Below are positions 15,730-24,036 of a stretch of 44,795 nucleotides of DNA, in pieces. Position numbers and translations under genes: made by a program. Location: assembly GCA_024400415.1 (NCBI GenBank), contig JAKSMS010000013.1:1-44795 (forward strand), written 5' to 3'. The notes beneath the pieces are model-generated. The model made no database searches. It had not been told where the DNA came from and was given only the letters and a program-made list of their open reading frames with translations. The number at the start of each line of letters is the position of its first letter. Position 1 is the stretch's first letter. This stretch comes from Bacteroidales bacterium. Its GTDB lineage: Bacteria > Bacteroidota > Bacteroidia > Bacteroidales > P3.

Positions 15730-16473
15730 CTATTCTACCCTCTTCACCATCAGTATGCTGAGTTCGTAGAGCAGATAGATGGGCACCGACACCAGCATCA
15801 GCGTAAAGACATCACCTGTGGGCGTGATGACCGCAGCAATGCAGAGAATGGCCACTATCGCATAGCGGCGAACCCGCTTCATGGGTTCAGATTTCAAGAT
15901 ATGCACCTTGGCCAGCAACCAGCCTACCACGGGCAGCTCAAACATCCCACCCATCACCAGACACAGCATCATGAGGGTAGAGATATACGATTCCAGAGAA
16001 ATCATGTTGGTCACAGAAGCGTCCACTTGATAAGTGCCCAAGAATCGAAATGTAAGCGGGAAAAGAATGAAGTAGTTAAACAAGACTCCCACCATAAACA
16101 TCAGATAGCCGCCCGCAATAGCCATTGTGGCATAGCGCCGTTCCGAACTATAAAGTGCAGGCGCAATAAAGCCGAAGAGCAGGTAGATGACGTATGGCGA
16201 CATCAACAGTCCGCCAGCACATAGGGCCACCTTCATATGGATCATAAACTGCTGGGCAAGATTCACGTTGATAAGTTCCACATCGAATGGTTCCAGTCCT
16301 CCTGCCAACAGGGAAAACACCCTATAGGTGACAAAATCGGAGTTCTTAGGTGCCAACACAACGTCAAAGAGCTGATCCTTGAAAAAGAAGGCAGCCACAC
16401 CCGCCAATACGACAGCAGCAGTCATGCGCAGCAGCACGCCTCGCAACTCTTCCAGATGATCCCAAAAAGTCAT
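15730..16473 (-). CDS. tatC: Twin-arginine translocase subunit
   Basis: This 247-residue polytopic protein is the Tat receptor subunit that binds twin-arginine signal peptides and, with TatA, moves folded proteins across the inner membrane. The start motif MTFWDHLEELR is diagnostic. Six hydrophobic segments are visible, with the conserved loop FIAPALYSSERRY and the segment FNYFILFPLTFRFLGTY. The frame extends three codons to a TTG at 16482, but the ATG at 16473 gives the standard N-terminus. It lies just after tatA. No tatB is present, as is usual for minimal TatAC systems. Confidence 0.95.
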   Translation of the reverse strand: MTFWDHLEELRGVLLRMTAAVVLAGVAAFFFKDQLFDVVLAPKNSDFVTYRVFSLLAGGLEPFDVELINVNLAQQFMIHMKVALCAGGLLMSPYVIYLLFGFIAPALYSSERRYATMAIAGGYLMFMVGVLFNYFILFPLTFRFLGTYQVDASVTNMISLESYISTLMMLCLVMGGMFELPVVGWLLAKVHILKSEPMKRVRRYAIVAILCIAAVITPTGDVFTLMLVSVPIYLLYELSILMVKRVE

Positions 16474-16483
16474 TGCTGACAAT

Positions 16484-16666
16484 CTATTCCTTAGGAGTAT
16501 CCCTTCCCTCTTTTGGGTCCTCTATTCCGTTCATGCCGTCCTTAAAGGACTTCACGCCTTTACCCATTCCCTTCATCATCTCAGGAATCTTCTTTCCGCC
16601 GAAAAGCAGCAGGACGATAAGGGCAATGATTAGGATTTCCTGCATTCCAATATTGAGTAATTGCAT
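16484..16666 (-). CDS. tatA: Twin-arginine translocase pore subunit
   Basis: This 60-residue single-span protein has an N-terminal membrane helix (MQEILIIALIVLLLFGGKKIPEMM), the FGxKKLPE-like hinge (FGGKKIPEMMKGMGKG), an amphipathic helix, and a charged tail. It matches TatA/TatE in size and order. It stands between the gene for a twin-arginine exported reductase and tatC, which supports a substrate-plus-translocase operon. Confidence 0.95.
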   Translation of the reverse strand: MQLLNIGMQEILIIALIVLLLFGGKKIPEMMKGMGKGVKSFKDGMNGIEDPKEGRDTPKE

Positions 16667-16716
16667 TATTATCTACGAATTAGTTTTTTCTTGATTAATG
16701 AATTATATAACAGCAT

Positions 16717-16725
16717 CCCCCCCCC
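16717..16725. repeat. Nine-base C homopolymer between reductase and tatA genes
   Basis: Nine consecutive C (G on the coding strand) lie in the 69-base spacer before tatA. A tract this long can slip during replication and could change spacing or expression, but it is not inside a reading frame. Confidence 0.8.
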
Positions 16726-16735
16726 TTCTCCAACG

Positions 16736-18172
16736 CTAGAGCTTGCTCTTCTTGAGGTCTTCTGCATAATTATTTATGCGCCGCATCTCAATAGGGATCT
16801 GAATGCCTTGAGGGCAATGTTCCATACATTTGCCGCAGCCGATGCAATGGTCGGCCTGGCGCAGCTTAGGCACCGAGCGGTCATATCCCACGAGGAATGC
16901 CCTTCTAGCCTTGCGATACTCCGAGTCTACCTCGCCATTAGTATCACGGACCACGTTGCCTTCATTCACGCACTTGTTATAGTGCCTGAAGATTGATGGT
17001 ATGTCAAGACCGTAAGGACAGGGCATGCAGTATTCACAGCCGGTACAGGGCACCAACGGATAGCTCACATACTCCTCGGCCATGCGTTCCAGCATTGCCA
17101 GTTCCTCATCGTTGAGAGGCTTCAGTGGGGCAAAGCTGCGGATGTTGTCCTGCAGGTGCTCCATATAGGTCATGCCCGAAAGCACGGTCATCACGCCAGG
17201 ATGGGTGCCGCAGAAACGGAATGCCCACGATGCTATCGAGCGCTGAGGCTCGCGACTTTTCAGTTCCTGCACGATATGCTCAGGCATATCGGCCAGCCTT
17301 CCGCCCAGCAGGGGCTCCATGATGACCACAGGAATCTGGCGCTTATAGAGCTCGTTGTAGAGGTACTCTGCCTTGACATTATGATCGCTGATCTCGTCGG
17401 CATGCTTCCAGTCGACATAGTTCATCTGGATCTGCACAAAGTCCCAATGCACCTTGTCGTGCATCGAGAGTGCATGGTCGAAAACCTCTTGGCTGCCATG
17501 GAACGAGAATCCGAGATTCTTGATCCTGCCAGCCTCGCGTTCGGCCATCAGGAAGTCCAAGATGCCATTGTCGATAAAGCGCATATTAAACAGAGCCATC
17601 GGGTCCTTGTAGTCAGGAGATCCCGGCTCGCCCTTGCTGCCGCCAATAGAATGCAGCAGGTAATAGTCCAGATAGTCCACCTGAAGCTCTTTCAGCGAGT
17701 TGCGATACATCTCTATCGAGCTCTCGCGACTCGAATTGTTGCGCATGTTCGACATCTTGGTAGCAATCGTATATTCGCTACGCCTATGGCGGCTGAGGGC
17801 AATGCCCACCACGTGTTCAGAGCGGCCCTTGCAATACACAGGGGCGGTATCGAAGTACGTGAGTCCGTGAGCGATAGCGTAGTCCACCTCTTTATTGACC
17901 AGTTCCTGGTCAATTTCGTCGGTTTCCTCCTTAGCAGGACCGCCGTTCGTAGACGGCAGGCGCATCATTCCATATCCAAGAATAGAGGCATCAAGTCCAT
18001 GAGTGTTCTTGCGATAGGTCATCTGGTCGGTAGGCACCTCGCCTTCCTGGAAGCCTTCAGCCGCCGAGTCATTAGGACCGGCACAACCGGAAGCCACGGC
18101 AGCAGTTGCAATGCCAGCGCCGCCTAGCACCTTAAGAAATTGGCGGCGATCCATATCTTTTTGTTCAGCCAT
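16736..18172 (-). CDS. Tat-exported aldo/keto reductase with two C-terminal 4Fe-4S clusters
   Basis: This is a 478-residue protein. The N-terminus carries a twin-arginine signal (DRRQFLKVLGGAG, residues 9-21) and a lipoprotein-like Cys (VASGC), so it is probably folded and loaded with cofactors before export by the adjacent TatAC. Residues about 50-360 are an aldo/keto reductase barrel with YFDTAPVY, IATKM and LLHSIGG motifs carrying the Asp, Tyr, Lys and His tetrad. The C-terminus has two ferredoxin-type cluster motifs, CTGCEYCMPCPYG and CIGCGKCMEHCPQG. The substrate is unknown. The start at MAEQKD is used, and an ATG six codons later is also possible. Confidence 0.88.
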   Translation of the reverse strand: MAEQKDMDRRQFLKVLGGAGIATAAVASGCAGPNDSAAEGFQEGEVPTDQMTYRKNTHGLDASILGYGMMRLPSTNGGPAKEETDEIDQELVNKEVDYAIAHGLTYFDTAPVYCKGRSEHVVGIALSRHRRSEYTIATKMSNMRNNSSRESSIEMYRNSLKELQVDYLDYYLLHSIGGSKGEPGSPDYKDPMALFNMRFIDNGILDFLMAEREAGRIKNLGFSFHGSQEVFDHALSMHDKVHWDFVQIQMNYVDWKHADEISDHNVKAEYLYNELYKRQIPVVIMEPLLGGRLADMPEHIVQELKSREPQRSIASWAFRFCGTHPGVMTVLSGMTYMEHLQDNIRSFAPLKPLNDEELAMLERMAEEYVSYPLVPCTGCEYCMPCPYGLDIPSIFRHYNKCVNEGNVVRDTNGEVDSEYRKARRAFLVGYDRSVPKLRQADHCIGCGKCMEHCPQGIQIPIEMRRINNYAEDLKKSKL

Positions 18173-18300
18173 AGGTATCGTTTTTTACAATAACGCAGCG
18201 TTTCACTTTTTATTATAGTTTTCCGCTTAAAAATAATAACGTAGCCTCAGCCACGAAGTGCAACACCACGAATCGTCCACCCCCCTCACCATTGACCTTT

Positions 18301-19479
18301 TTACCTTTCATTCACCTCACGACCCTTGCCGTCAAGGATTACCTTGTAGCCGTTGCTAACGGTACATAGATAGGCATCCCTCCCTACAGCCTCTACGCTT
18401 TCATACTTCGGAAGGGTCACCATCCTGCCATCCTGAGTCATGAGCCCCTCCATGTTGCGTCCGGCAGTATACTTGCAGAGGCGAGCACGTTCCTTCTTAT
18501 GCACTTCGCTATATTCATACACCTCCTCGTACTCCTCATATTCACCTTGAGAATAATGACCATAGACCTCCTCAAGTTCGTATTCCAGATAAGCGAAATC
18601 TGCAACACAAAAACCATTTACAAGCACGCCTTGAAGGTCATACATGCGCAGAGTATTGTCCGGCATCGTCACACCAAACCCATCATCAAAAACACTGATA
18701 TCGCACTTCATCATCGGCAGCACAGCCTTGAGCCCCCTATCCACAACGCCCGATTCATCCCCTTTCGTCAGCACCCAACAGCATGAGGGTCCATGATGTT
18801 CAATCTGGTCATATTTCTCTGGCAGAACTGTGATTCCCTGCGTGTTTATCAAGCCACATTTGCCATCCTTGTCCTCATCCACGATGCAATAGCCTCCGTG
18901 GAACATATATCCGTCATGATTTGGATCGTACGCAAAAGTGCGGCTAAAAACCTGATTCCCCTTAGCGTCGACAAACGCCACCTCGCCGTTTTCCTCCACG
19001 CCGGCAATTCCATCCGAGAACACCCATGCATGCCTATATCTAGCCGGAATCGCCACCTCTCCGGTATATTTATTGAAATAGCCACGCCGCCTCCCGTCGC
19101 TATAGGCCACTAGCGAATCCTTCTCGCCAAGAGGCATCGCAATCCAGGCAACGCCATTCAGCGTTTTCTTACCCGTTAGTTCGTTCATTATCCATACATT
19201 CCCATCCCCATCGTCGTGCATCGTCACATCACGGCTGATGTACGATTCCACATCTCGATAGTAGAAAAACTCGTCACCGACCTCTTCATAGATGGACAAT
19301 ACCAGATAAACAGCAACAGAAGCCAGAATCACAGCACCCGAGACAGCAAGCAATCCCCCAACACACCTAGCGAACTTACCGTCGCGCCTGTAGCCAAACA
19401 GGCCCAAGAGCCATCCCAAATCCCGTAATAATTCATTCCACAATGTAGAGAAAACCTTTTTCATTGATACGTTTTTCAT
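18301..19479 (-). CDS. WG-repeat membrane protein
   Basis: This 392-residue protein has a basic N-terminus and one membrane helix at about 42-63 (VGGLLAVSGAVILASVAVYLVLS). A large exported domain of degenerate WG-type repeats follows (NGVAWIAMPLG, GYFNKYTGEVAIPARY, FVDAKGNQVFSR, GLINTQGITVLPEKYDQI, GLMTQDGRMVTLPKYESV). Such beta-rich repeats are common in Bacteroidota, and their partners are mostly unknown. An acidic insertion (EEYEEVYEYSEVHKKE, about 313-328) breaks the repeat series. A second ATG at 19464 (MKKVFSTLW) is an equally possible start. It follows the zinc-finger-like gene by 23 bases. Confidence 0.75.
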   Translation of the reverse strand: MKNVSMKKVFSTLWNELLRDLGWLLGLFGYRRDGKFARCVGGLLAVSGAVILASVAVYLVLSIYEEVGDEFFYYRDVESYISRDVTMHDDGDGNVWIMNELTGKKTLNGVAWIAMPLGEKDSLVAYSDGRRRGYFNKYTGEVAIPARYRHAWVFSDGIAGVEENGEVAFVDAKGNQVFSRTFAYDPNHDGYMFHGGYCIVDEDKDGKCGLINTQGITVLPEKYDQIEHHGPSCCWVLTKGDESGVVDRGLKAVLPMMKCDISVFDDGFGVTMPDNTLRMYDLQGVLVNGFCVADFAYLEYELEEVYGHYSQGEYEEYEEVYEYSEVHKKERARLCKYTAGRNMEGLMTQDGRMVTLPKYESVEAVGRDAYLCTVSNGYKVILDGKGREVNER

Positions 19480-19502
19480 ACAGACACCTTTTTTAATTGT
19501 TA

Positions 19503-19937
19503 TTACTTTTTCTTATGCACACCATAGCGATGTCCACAGTTGAGACACTTGTCCGTGTCCACGATATAGCCGTTATTGCCATTATCGTACCCCTTATACG
19601 TCTTCGATGAGTTGTTAGGACAAACTCGGCTATTATCGCACAACACCCTTCTGCCACCTTTAAACGAAGGATGGCTGTTCACAACCAAGCATCCATAGCC
19701 GCCACATCTACTGCAAACCACAGTCCCTCGACCGCCACAATAGCCGCAATACTGCTGCACCGCCTGGAAGCATCCGCAATAAGGATTCCACACCTGTGCA
19801 TAAACAACGCCGCCTCCATTGCATGCGCTGCAGCGCAGAACCCCGTAGCCATTGCATGCGCCACATGTTACCGTCGACTGGCCATGACCCGTTGTCAACG
19901 ACAGAAACATAACCATTACTGCGAAAATCTTTTTCAT
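19503..19937 (-). CDS. Exported DnaJ-type zinc-finger repeat protein
   Basis: This 144-residue protein begins MKKIFAVMVMFLSLTTGHGQ, a signal peptide, which is why this ATG is chosen over upstream in-frame starts. Four CxxCxGxG motifs follow at residues 25-32, 36-43, 64-71 and 75-82. This is the cysteine-rich zinc-finger pattern of DnaJ/Hsp40, without any J domain or substrate-binding domain. Two further pairs, CDNSRVC (100-106) and CLNCGH (131-136), follow. An exported copy of this module is unusual. It could bind zinc or act as a small thiol-redox protein outside the cytoplasm. The WG-repeat gene is directly downstream. Confidence 0.72.
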   Translation of the reverse strand: MKKIFAVMVMFLSLTTGHGQSTVTCGACNGYGVLRCSACNGGGVVYAQVWNPYCGCFQAVQQYCGYCGGRGTVVCSRCGGYGCLVVNSHPSFKGGRRVLCDNSRVCPNNSSKTYKGYDNGNNGYIVDTDKCLNCGHRYGVHKKK

Positions 19938-20093
19938 AAAATACTGCACTAGTTCGTCATCGTGCGCAACTTCCAATTTCCGATATAGACAGACACAATC
20001 GGTAAAATCTATCAGCCATTGAAAAAAAAATGCTAGCGAAATACATCCAAAACACCCACACACCGCCATCCTCACACCACCCTACACCCTCCA

Positions 20094-20141
20094 CCATACA
20101 CCATACACCCCCAGTTTGGACGTTTGGACGTTTGGACGTTT
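20094..20141. repeat. Two short direct-repeat tracts in a gene-free spacer
   Basis: CCATACA is repeated at 20094-20108, then three perfect copies of the 8-mer GTTTGGAC run from 20114 to 20137 with a partial fourth. They lie in the 263-base spacer upstream of the zinc-finger protein gene's start on the - strand. Nothing else is recognisable in the spacer apart from the terminator at 20195-20243. Confidence 0.7.
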
Positions 20142-20194
20142 TTCAGACAACACCAGCATCCAAAGATATTCATCTGCCAAGATCAGAAACAAAT

Positions 20195-20243
20195 CAAAAA
20201 AGCTGCGGCCCCATCACCCAGTGCTGGTGATAGAGCCGCAGCT
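20195..20243 (-). terminator. Strong Rho-independent terminator closing the RyR/CHAT/TIR operon
   Basis: AGCTGCGGC (20201-20209) pairs perfectly with 20235-20243. An inner stem ATCACC/GGTGAT stacks above it. On the - strand the hairpin is followed by TTTTTT (20200-20195), giving a strong stop 22 bases after the last gene of the array. Confidence 0.93.
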
Positions 20244-20264
20244 CGATACGTCAAGCCGACAGCC

Positions 20265-20564
20265 TTACCGTTTCACGATCTTGAAGCCAAGCTTCATGAT
20301 CAGCTTCAGCGTTTCCTGCGAAGTATTGCGGTCATAGTCCTTCTCCACCTCGGTCAGTTCCTCGTAAGGCACAAGGCAAGGATGCTTCAGCTCGGCATCG
20401 TTGCGTTCCTCGCCATACGTCCAGCCGTCCTTCATGCGTCCAGCCGACCACACCTCATGCACGTTCTTGGCAATCAGTTCAGCCAGTTCGTTCAGTTCCT
20501 CTGGCAGCACGACATCCTTTGTGTCGATAGGCTGCGGTGTGTAGTTGTTCTTATTCTGCTTCAT
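20265..20564 (-). CDS. Stand-alone RyR-domain protein
   Basis: This 99-residue cytoplasmic protein is almost wholly one RyR domain, the module first named from ryanodine receptors. Key residues are HEVW at 36-39, GWTYG at 47-51, HP at 61-62, and YDR at 77-79, ending in a helix (LKLIMKLGF). It closely resembles residues about 242-335 of the anti-sigma-like protein encoded at 35660-36667, including the leader pattern PID-x2-DV, so the two look like a local duplication. It is the last gene of the operon, 75 bases after the CHAT gene. RyR domains in bacteria are predicted ligand-binding units in conflict systems; the ligand here is unknown. Confidence 0.85.
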   Translation of the reverse strand: MKQNKNNYTPQPIDTKDVVLPEELNELAELIAKNVHEVWSAGRMKDGWTYGEERNDAELKHPCLVPYEELTEVEKDYDRNTSQETLKLIMKLGFKIVKR

Positions 20565-20639
20565 AATTCAAAAGGTTATTAATTGTTGAGTTATGATTTT
20601 AGAGTGCTTTTGCTTATGGATTCTATCATCAACTCCTTT

Positions 20640-22766
20640 TTAATCTAGCCCATCCAACAGTATAAATGCAGCCCAGTACTTCGGGGCTTCCCAACCAGGA
20701 ATTTCGCGAACGGTCCTCTTAGCTGCCTCCAATGCGTCATGCTTCGACATCTTCTTCCCAATCCAGTTGGAATAGAATTCAGTCATGAGCTTGCAAGTGG
20801 CCTCATCATCCACTTTCCACAATGACATAAGGATAGAGTTGGCTCCAGCTTGCTTAAATCCTCGCTGAAGTCCTGCTACTCCATCTGCAGTAACATCACC
20901 TAATGCAGTCTCACATGCCGACAATACTGCAATATCAAGATTGCTCAAATCCACATGAGCAATCTCATAGGCCGTTAATATGCCATCATCTACTCCTTCA
21001 GGTAGTTCTTCTTCATACATTGCCCTCTGAGCTCCTGCTAGTAAGAGCCCCGTTCGCTGCATCGAATAGTCAATCTTATATTCTGTTTTATCTCGACTAT
21101 ACAAAGTTGTTCCAACCTGATTATAATAACCATGTGTAGCAATATGAAGAATCCGCTGTTTACTTCCAGAAAGGTTCTTGAAAGACTCCTCATTACCCAA
21201 TGATTTGGTGAACTTGTTGATTTTTAAAGAATCCACCAGCGATAACGTCAATGCAATCATATCAACCTCTACACTCGTTTTCGGCAATGGCTGGATATAT
21301 TCACCATTTATGGCTGGACGAAGTGATCTTGTTCTACTATTGACATTGGGGTACTTCTTACTTTCGTCCAACATCGCTTTTTCTGACATATCATAAAGAA
21401 TGTCACCATACAGTGTTGCCTGGACATGGGGCTCACTCAGATTCTTCTCCAATGCAAGAACACGTGTGGAAGAAAGTCGATACAGATTATAGACATCTGA
21501 CATTCTGGCAAACTCTTTTCTATTGGGATTGTTAAAGGGCAATGACTCTATGCCAAATAACTGAAGTAATCCATCTGCTGAAAAATACACCTTTGCATCA
21601 GCCTCTTCTGAGAGGAGCACAATAAGATTATCTGTCCAAATTGCCTTACTAAGTTCCCACATTACGGTAAGTGGTACATCTTTTTCATTCTTTAAATCAT
21701 CTATTGCAAGTCTTAAAGCATTCTCTAAAGTAAAAGTCTTTTCTCCAACTCTAACAGTCTCCTTCAGCTTAACTATCTCGGGAGATTCCCATCCTTTTTT
21801 AACAACCAGTGCACCATATTCATTCAATGGCGTGCGGTAAAATTCGATAGCAACATCATGCTCACCAAGGTGACTCGCAACATCATTCCACGTTATCAGC
21901 AACTGAGGAATGTTATACTCCTTACATTCGTTTCTGAGCACATTAAGCATTGCATAGTCCAAAGAATCTTGTTCTGAAATATCAATAGTTTTTTTTCTTT
22001 CATCAAGTAACCTAATAGCTTCATTAGACTCACTATTTCTGACATAATTCTCAAAGTCAATTGTCGTATTCAACAAAATACCCTTGGATAGTAAAGTAGC
22101 ATTATATGCAGCCGAAGCTATTGATGATGTGGCAGATAATCTTCTACCAGCATATTTCTGAGCCTCTGATAATGTTTTGCCAACATATAACGAAGCCACT
22201 TTCCAATAGGCATTTCGTTTTGATTCGCTGCTTGAGCAAAACTCCCTCCTTAGTAGTTCAACGTAGCTCTCGTATCCTTTGTTATGCACTTCTACGGATT
22301 TTCTGTACTTATGTCTTTCTGCATATAGTTGAGATAGGTCCAATAAGGCATTCAAGGCCTGCTCGCTTTCGCAACCGAAAAACGATTGCTTCAACTTAAG
22401 GGAACTTTTAGCAAATTTGATTGCGAAATAGTCCCTCTCAGCGTTTTGTTCAATTTTAGAAAGGATATCATACCGGAGAATTTCGTTTATTGTATCACGA
22501 CCGTCAAAGTTGCCCATTCCAAACCGAGCAAAAAGTTCATCACTCTGTTTCAGCAATTTATAAGATTGAATGTTATCTCCAGCAATTGCACACTGCATTG
22601 CACACCATAATATACAATCTGCATATTGGTGACTCTTACTTGAATATTGAATCTCGCATAACTCTATCAAACCATTCATCTCAGTGCTTGTCACATTGCT
22701 AGTTTGAGCATAAGAATTGCAAAAGAAAAGGAGAAAGCAAGAGATTAATATAATTATATTCTTCAT
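20640..22766 (-). CDS. Exported CHAT-domain (caspase-like) protein
   Basis: This 708-residue protein has an N-terminal signal peptide (MKNIIILISCFLLFFCNSYAQ). Residues about 30-300 are helical and TPR-like without crisp repeats. The CHAT peptidase-like domain covers about 380-705, with the predicted catalytic His545 in LHIATHGYY and Cys618 in AVLSACETALG, plus GLQRGFKQAGANSILMSLW and a terminal YWAAFILLDG. The motif LLSKGILLNTTIDFE (about 225-239) is shared with the other CHAT protein of this locus. CHAT proteases cleave partner proteins in eukaryote-like death pathways. A copy with an export signal suggests a periplasmic or surface role. It lies four bases from the upstream gene. Confidence 0.9.
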   Translation of the reverse strand: MKNIIILISCFLLFFCNSYAQTSNVTSTEMNGLIELCEIQYSSKSHQYADCILWCAMQCAIAGDNIQSYKLLKQSDELFARFGMGNFDGRDTINEILRYDILSKIEQNAERDYFAIKFAKSSLKLKQSFFGCESEQALNALLDLSQLYAERHKYRKSVEVHNKGYESYVELLRREFCSSSESKRNAYWKVASLYVGKTLSEAQKYAGRRLSATSSIASAAYNATLLSKGILLNTTIDFENYVRNSESNEAIRLLDERKKTIDISEQDSLDYAMLNVLRNECKEYNIPQLLITWNDVASHLGEHDVAIEFYRTPLNEYGALVVKKGWESPEIVKLKETVRVGEKTFTLENALRLAIDDLKNEKDVPLTVMWELSKAIWTDNLIVLLSEEADAKVYFSADGLLQLFGIESLPFNNPNRKEFARMSDVYNLYRLSSTRVLALEKNLSEPHVQATLYGDILYDMSEKAMLDESKKYPNVNSRTRSLRPAINGEYIQPLPKTSVEVDMIALTLSLVDSLKINKFTKSLGNEESFKNLSGSKQRILHIATHGYYNQVGTTLYSRDKTEYKIDYSMQRTGLLLAGAQRAMYEEELPEGVDDGILTAYEIAHVDLSNLDIAVLSACETALGDVTADGVAGLQRGFKQAGANSILMSLWKVDDEATCKLMTEFYSNWIGKKMSKHDALEAAKRTVREIPGWEAPKYWAAFILLDGLD

Positions 22767-22769
22767 ATC

Positions 22770-23303
22770 CTAAAATTTATATTGAAAACCAATTCCTAAA
22801 CCAAGATTACTATTTCCCTTCAGCGAATAGTCTTTAATGCATAAATCTGGCCGAGGATTGATTTCTATAATTGACACCGATAACTCCTGAATAGCATCTG
22901 CCTTCCTCCATATTCTTTTTGCCCAAATATCAAAAACCAGGCCTACTCCTGTCACAACAATGGCTTCAACAGGAATCGCTAACCATAAGGACCAATCTCT
23001 AGCAATTGCCAACCAGCTCCCAAAACCCCCACTGACCATCGTTGTGGCATAGCCCAAAACCCTTATCTCATTGCTCCACATTCTTAAATTACGTTGTTTG
23101 TTATGCAGTTCAAAATCATAGTTTCTTTCTAATACGTTCTTAGAATAATAGTAAGAAGTTGAGAAGCCATCTAATACAATCGAATCTGTTTGTGCTTTTC
23201 CAACTTTTTTATTGAAACCAGAATCTTCGAGAGTATCGTTTTGTGCATTAGCATTTATGAATGACAGGCATACAAAAACTAAGATAATGTAAAAATGTTT
23301 CAT
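22770..23303 (-). CDS. Exported protein with a hydrophobic centre, function unknown
   Basis: This 177-residue protein has the signal peptide MKHFYIILVFVCLSFINANAQ. Two hydrophobic segments at about 85-100 and 106-126 (WLAIPVEAIVVTGVGLVFDIW) and a C-terminal beta-like stretch ending in LGIGFQYKF (final Phe) suggest a membrane-associated envelope protein. Whether it is an inner or outer membrane protein cannot be decided. No family is recognised. It overlaps nothing, being 3 bases before the CHAT gene and 1 base after the barrel gene, so it is surely co-transcribed. Confidence 0.65.
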   Translation of the reverse strand: MKHFYIILVFVCLSFINANAQNDTLEDSGFNKKVGKAQTDSIVLDGFSTSYYYSKNVLERNYDFELHNKQRNLRMWSNEIRVLGYATTMVSGGFGSWLAIARDWSLWLAIPVEAIVVTGVGLVFDIWAKRIWRKADAIQELSVSIIEINPRPDLCIKDYSLKGNSNLGLGIGFQYKF

Positions 23304-23304
23304 G

Positions 23305-24036
23305 TTATATATTTAAGAATAAGTTATTTATAGGTCTGGAAGGATTGGATGTGGAGAAAAGTCTTACACCCAGTCTAAGTTCAAAATACAACCCATTGAC
23401 ATGTGTTTTATGCATGTTATGATATGCAATCCTATTTGCATTGAGAAAAGAAATAGTCTGTCCACCTATCCTTGCATCAAACTTTAGATATTGAAATCTC
23501 AATCTGAACCCACAATAAGGGGCGAGGGTGACCCGATTAAAACAATCATCATAAAAACCTTCAAAAGAGTAATTATCCGAATTGTTAATAGAACTTCTCA
23601 AGAATACAGAGCTAGTTACTCCTCCATAAAATTCCGATTCGCCATATGAAATGTTTGCATCAAGAGTTATCCAATGTGTTTTTACATTTGAAGAGGGGAA
23701 TAAATCACGCGTATAAGCCAAGGAACCATAAGAATAGCCTATATTACCTTCCAACAAAATACCATAGTCTTTGTATAGATCGGTACCGACGCCAAACTCT
23801 ATAAAGTTAAAGTAACAATCTGACCTTTCTTTACCAATATTGTTACTTGCCGTCCACAAAGTTCCATTCTTGATGCTACTCCACATTCCCCAAATATAAA
23901 TATCCGTTCGCCATGTTTTTAATATCGACTGCTGAATATCATCAATATGAATGGTACATTTATTGTCTTGAGCATACGTAATATTAAAAGACAATACAAT
24001 AAATCCTAATACTAGTAAATGACTTTTAATGGTCAT
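23305..24036 (-). CDS. Small outer membrane beta-barrel-like protein
   Basis: This 243-residue protein starts MTIKSHLLVLGFIVLSFNITYAQ, a signal peptide; the frame extends upstream but without a better start. The mature part has alternating beta-strand patterns with many Tyr, Phe and Gly residues (FIEFGVGTDLY, GILLEGNIGYSYGS, LTLDANISYG-like strands, GLYFELRLGVRLF). It reads as an 8-10 stranded barrel of the PorT or OmpW size class. No close family is recognised. It overlaps the end of the upstream lipoprotein gene by 11 bases, implying translational coupling and possible assembly with that lipoprotein. Confidence 0.62.
   Translation of the reverse strand: MTIKSHLLVLGFIVLSFNITYAQDNKCTIHIDDIQQSILKTWRTDIYIWGMWSSIKNGTLWTASNNIGKERSDCYFNFIEFGVGTDLYKDYGILLEGNIGYSYGSLAYTRDLFPSSNVKTHWITLDANISYGESEFYGGVTSSVFLRSSINNSDNYSFEGFYDDCFNRVTLAPYCGFRLRFQYLKFDARIGGQTISFLNANRIAYHNMHKTHVNGLYFELRLGVRLFSTSNPSRPINNLFLNI

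Noticed and set aside
16717-16725. C9/G9 tract considered as a phase-variation switch
   Set aside because: It lies between genes and not in a promoter spacer or reading frame that I can identify; kept only as a repeat.
20094-20141. Short direct repeats considered as a CRISPR or phage attachment site
   Set aside because: Units are 7-8 bases, contiguous and without spacers; no integrase or cas gene is present.
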